Shown piece after piece: positions 63,851 to 64,000 of a stretch of 64,000 nucleotides of DNA. The stretch comes from Arthrobacter sp. ok362 (GTDB lineage: Bacteria > Actinomycetota > Actinomycetes > Actinomycetales > Micrococcaceae). Every line of letters begins with the position of its first letter. The first letter of the stretch is position 1. The stretch covers positions 1-64,000 of the forward strand of contig NZ_FNGC01000016.1 in NCBI RefSeq assembly GCF_900102785.1, written 5' to 3'. Made by a program: the position numbers and the translations under genes. The notes beneath the pieces are model-generated. The model saw only the letters and a program-made list of their open reading frames with translations, was not told the origin of the DNA and did not search any database.

Positions 63851-64000
63851 TCAGGTGGGGTCGTCACCGCGGGACAACCGGTCCCAGCTGTCAATCTCGT
63901 CCGCGGGGGCGGCGGCGGCAGTACCACCAACTGCAGTCCCGCCGGCGGGGCCGGCGGCTGCCGCGTCATATTTGGTGCGGCTCTTCCAGTAACGGCCGGC
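63851..64000 (-). CDS. Trp biosynthesis-associated membrane protein (TIGR02234-like), C-terminal end
   Basis: The last 49 codons are visible at the window edge: GRYWKSRTKYDAAAAGPAGG, then a Gly/Ala linker and EIDSWDRLSRGDDPT stop. The WD.L.RG.DPT ending and position before the HGxxPAAW gene fit the TIGR02234 membrane protein of trp operons. Membrane helices lie outside the window. Confidence 0.75.
   Translation of the reverse strand, partial: AGRYWKSRTKYDAAAAGPAGGTAVGGTAAAAPADEIDSWDRLSRGDDPT

Overview
The window looks like chromosome from a high-GC actinobacterium of the Micrococcaceae (Arthrobacter or Pseudarthrobacter type). The evidence is an ANTAR response regulator of the PdtaR type, a trp operon with an HGxxPAAW membrane protein and a TIGR02234-like membrane protein, gltB-gltD, pyk and lgt in one block, and strong GC bias at third codon positions.

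Layout: (1) 1-705, the 3' end of clpC. (2) About 0.86-50.1 kb, a long mosaic accessory region ending at the 3' end of a tRNA-Leu(CAA) gene. Two partial copies of the tRNA 3' end (3504-3525 and 16591-16611) lie in the same orientation as the tRNA, so this may be two or more islands stacked at one tRNA. (3) 50.2-64 kb, intact core genes: pdtaR, pyk, gltD, gltB, lgt, trpA, trpB, trpC and the two trp-associated membrane proteins.

The accessory region mixes intact small transcription units with many gene remnants. Intact units include an ECF sigma factor with a CU044_5270-type membrane partner and a duplicated-hairpin membrane protein (7.5-9.6 kb), a tyrosine recombinase plus an 865-residue partner that looks like a Tn554-type TnpB-TnpC fusion (9.9-13.6 kb), a VOC protein / 55-residue protein / FAD disulfide reductase operon (19.2-21.25 kb), a MOSC-ferredoxin reductase fusion (21.8-23.6 kb), HxlR with a TDT/SLAC1 transporter (31.3-33.0 kb), MerR with an NADP reductase (33.3-34.6 kb), and a MarR-flanked catabolic cluster (40.9-48.2 kb) with flavin oxidoreductase, DoxX-like, Gfo/Idh, LUD, M20 hydrolase and MFS genes.

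Remnants include pieces of IS256, IS110 and serine recombinase, a DEDDh exonuclease tail, a GH15 glucoamylase tail, luciferase-like, MFS, SDR, polysaccharide deacetylase, haloacid dehalogenase and cupin fragments, a truncated DUF5996 gene and a clpC gene with most of its middle deleted. Several otherwise well-preserved genes carry single-base frameshifts; these could be real decay or assembly errors.

The best candidates for something new are the recombinase/TnpB-TnpC fusion pair, the divergently decaying two-gene unit at 14.0-16.2 kb (an unknown protein with a TIGR02391 protein), and the stacked tRNA-Leu sites, each flanked by a perfect palindrome.
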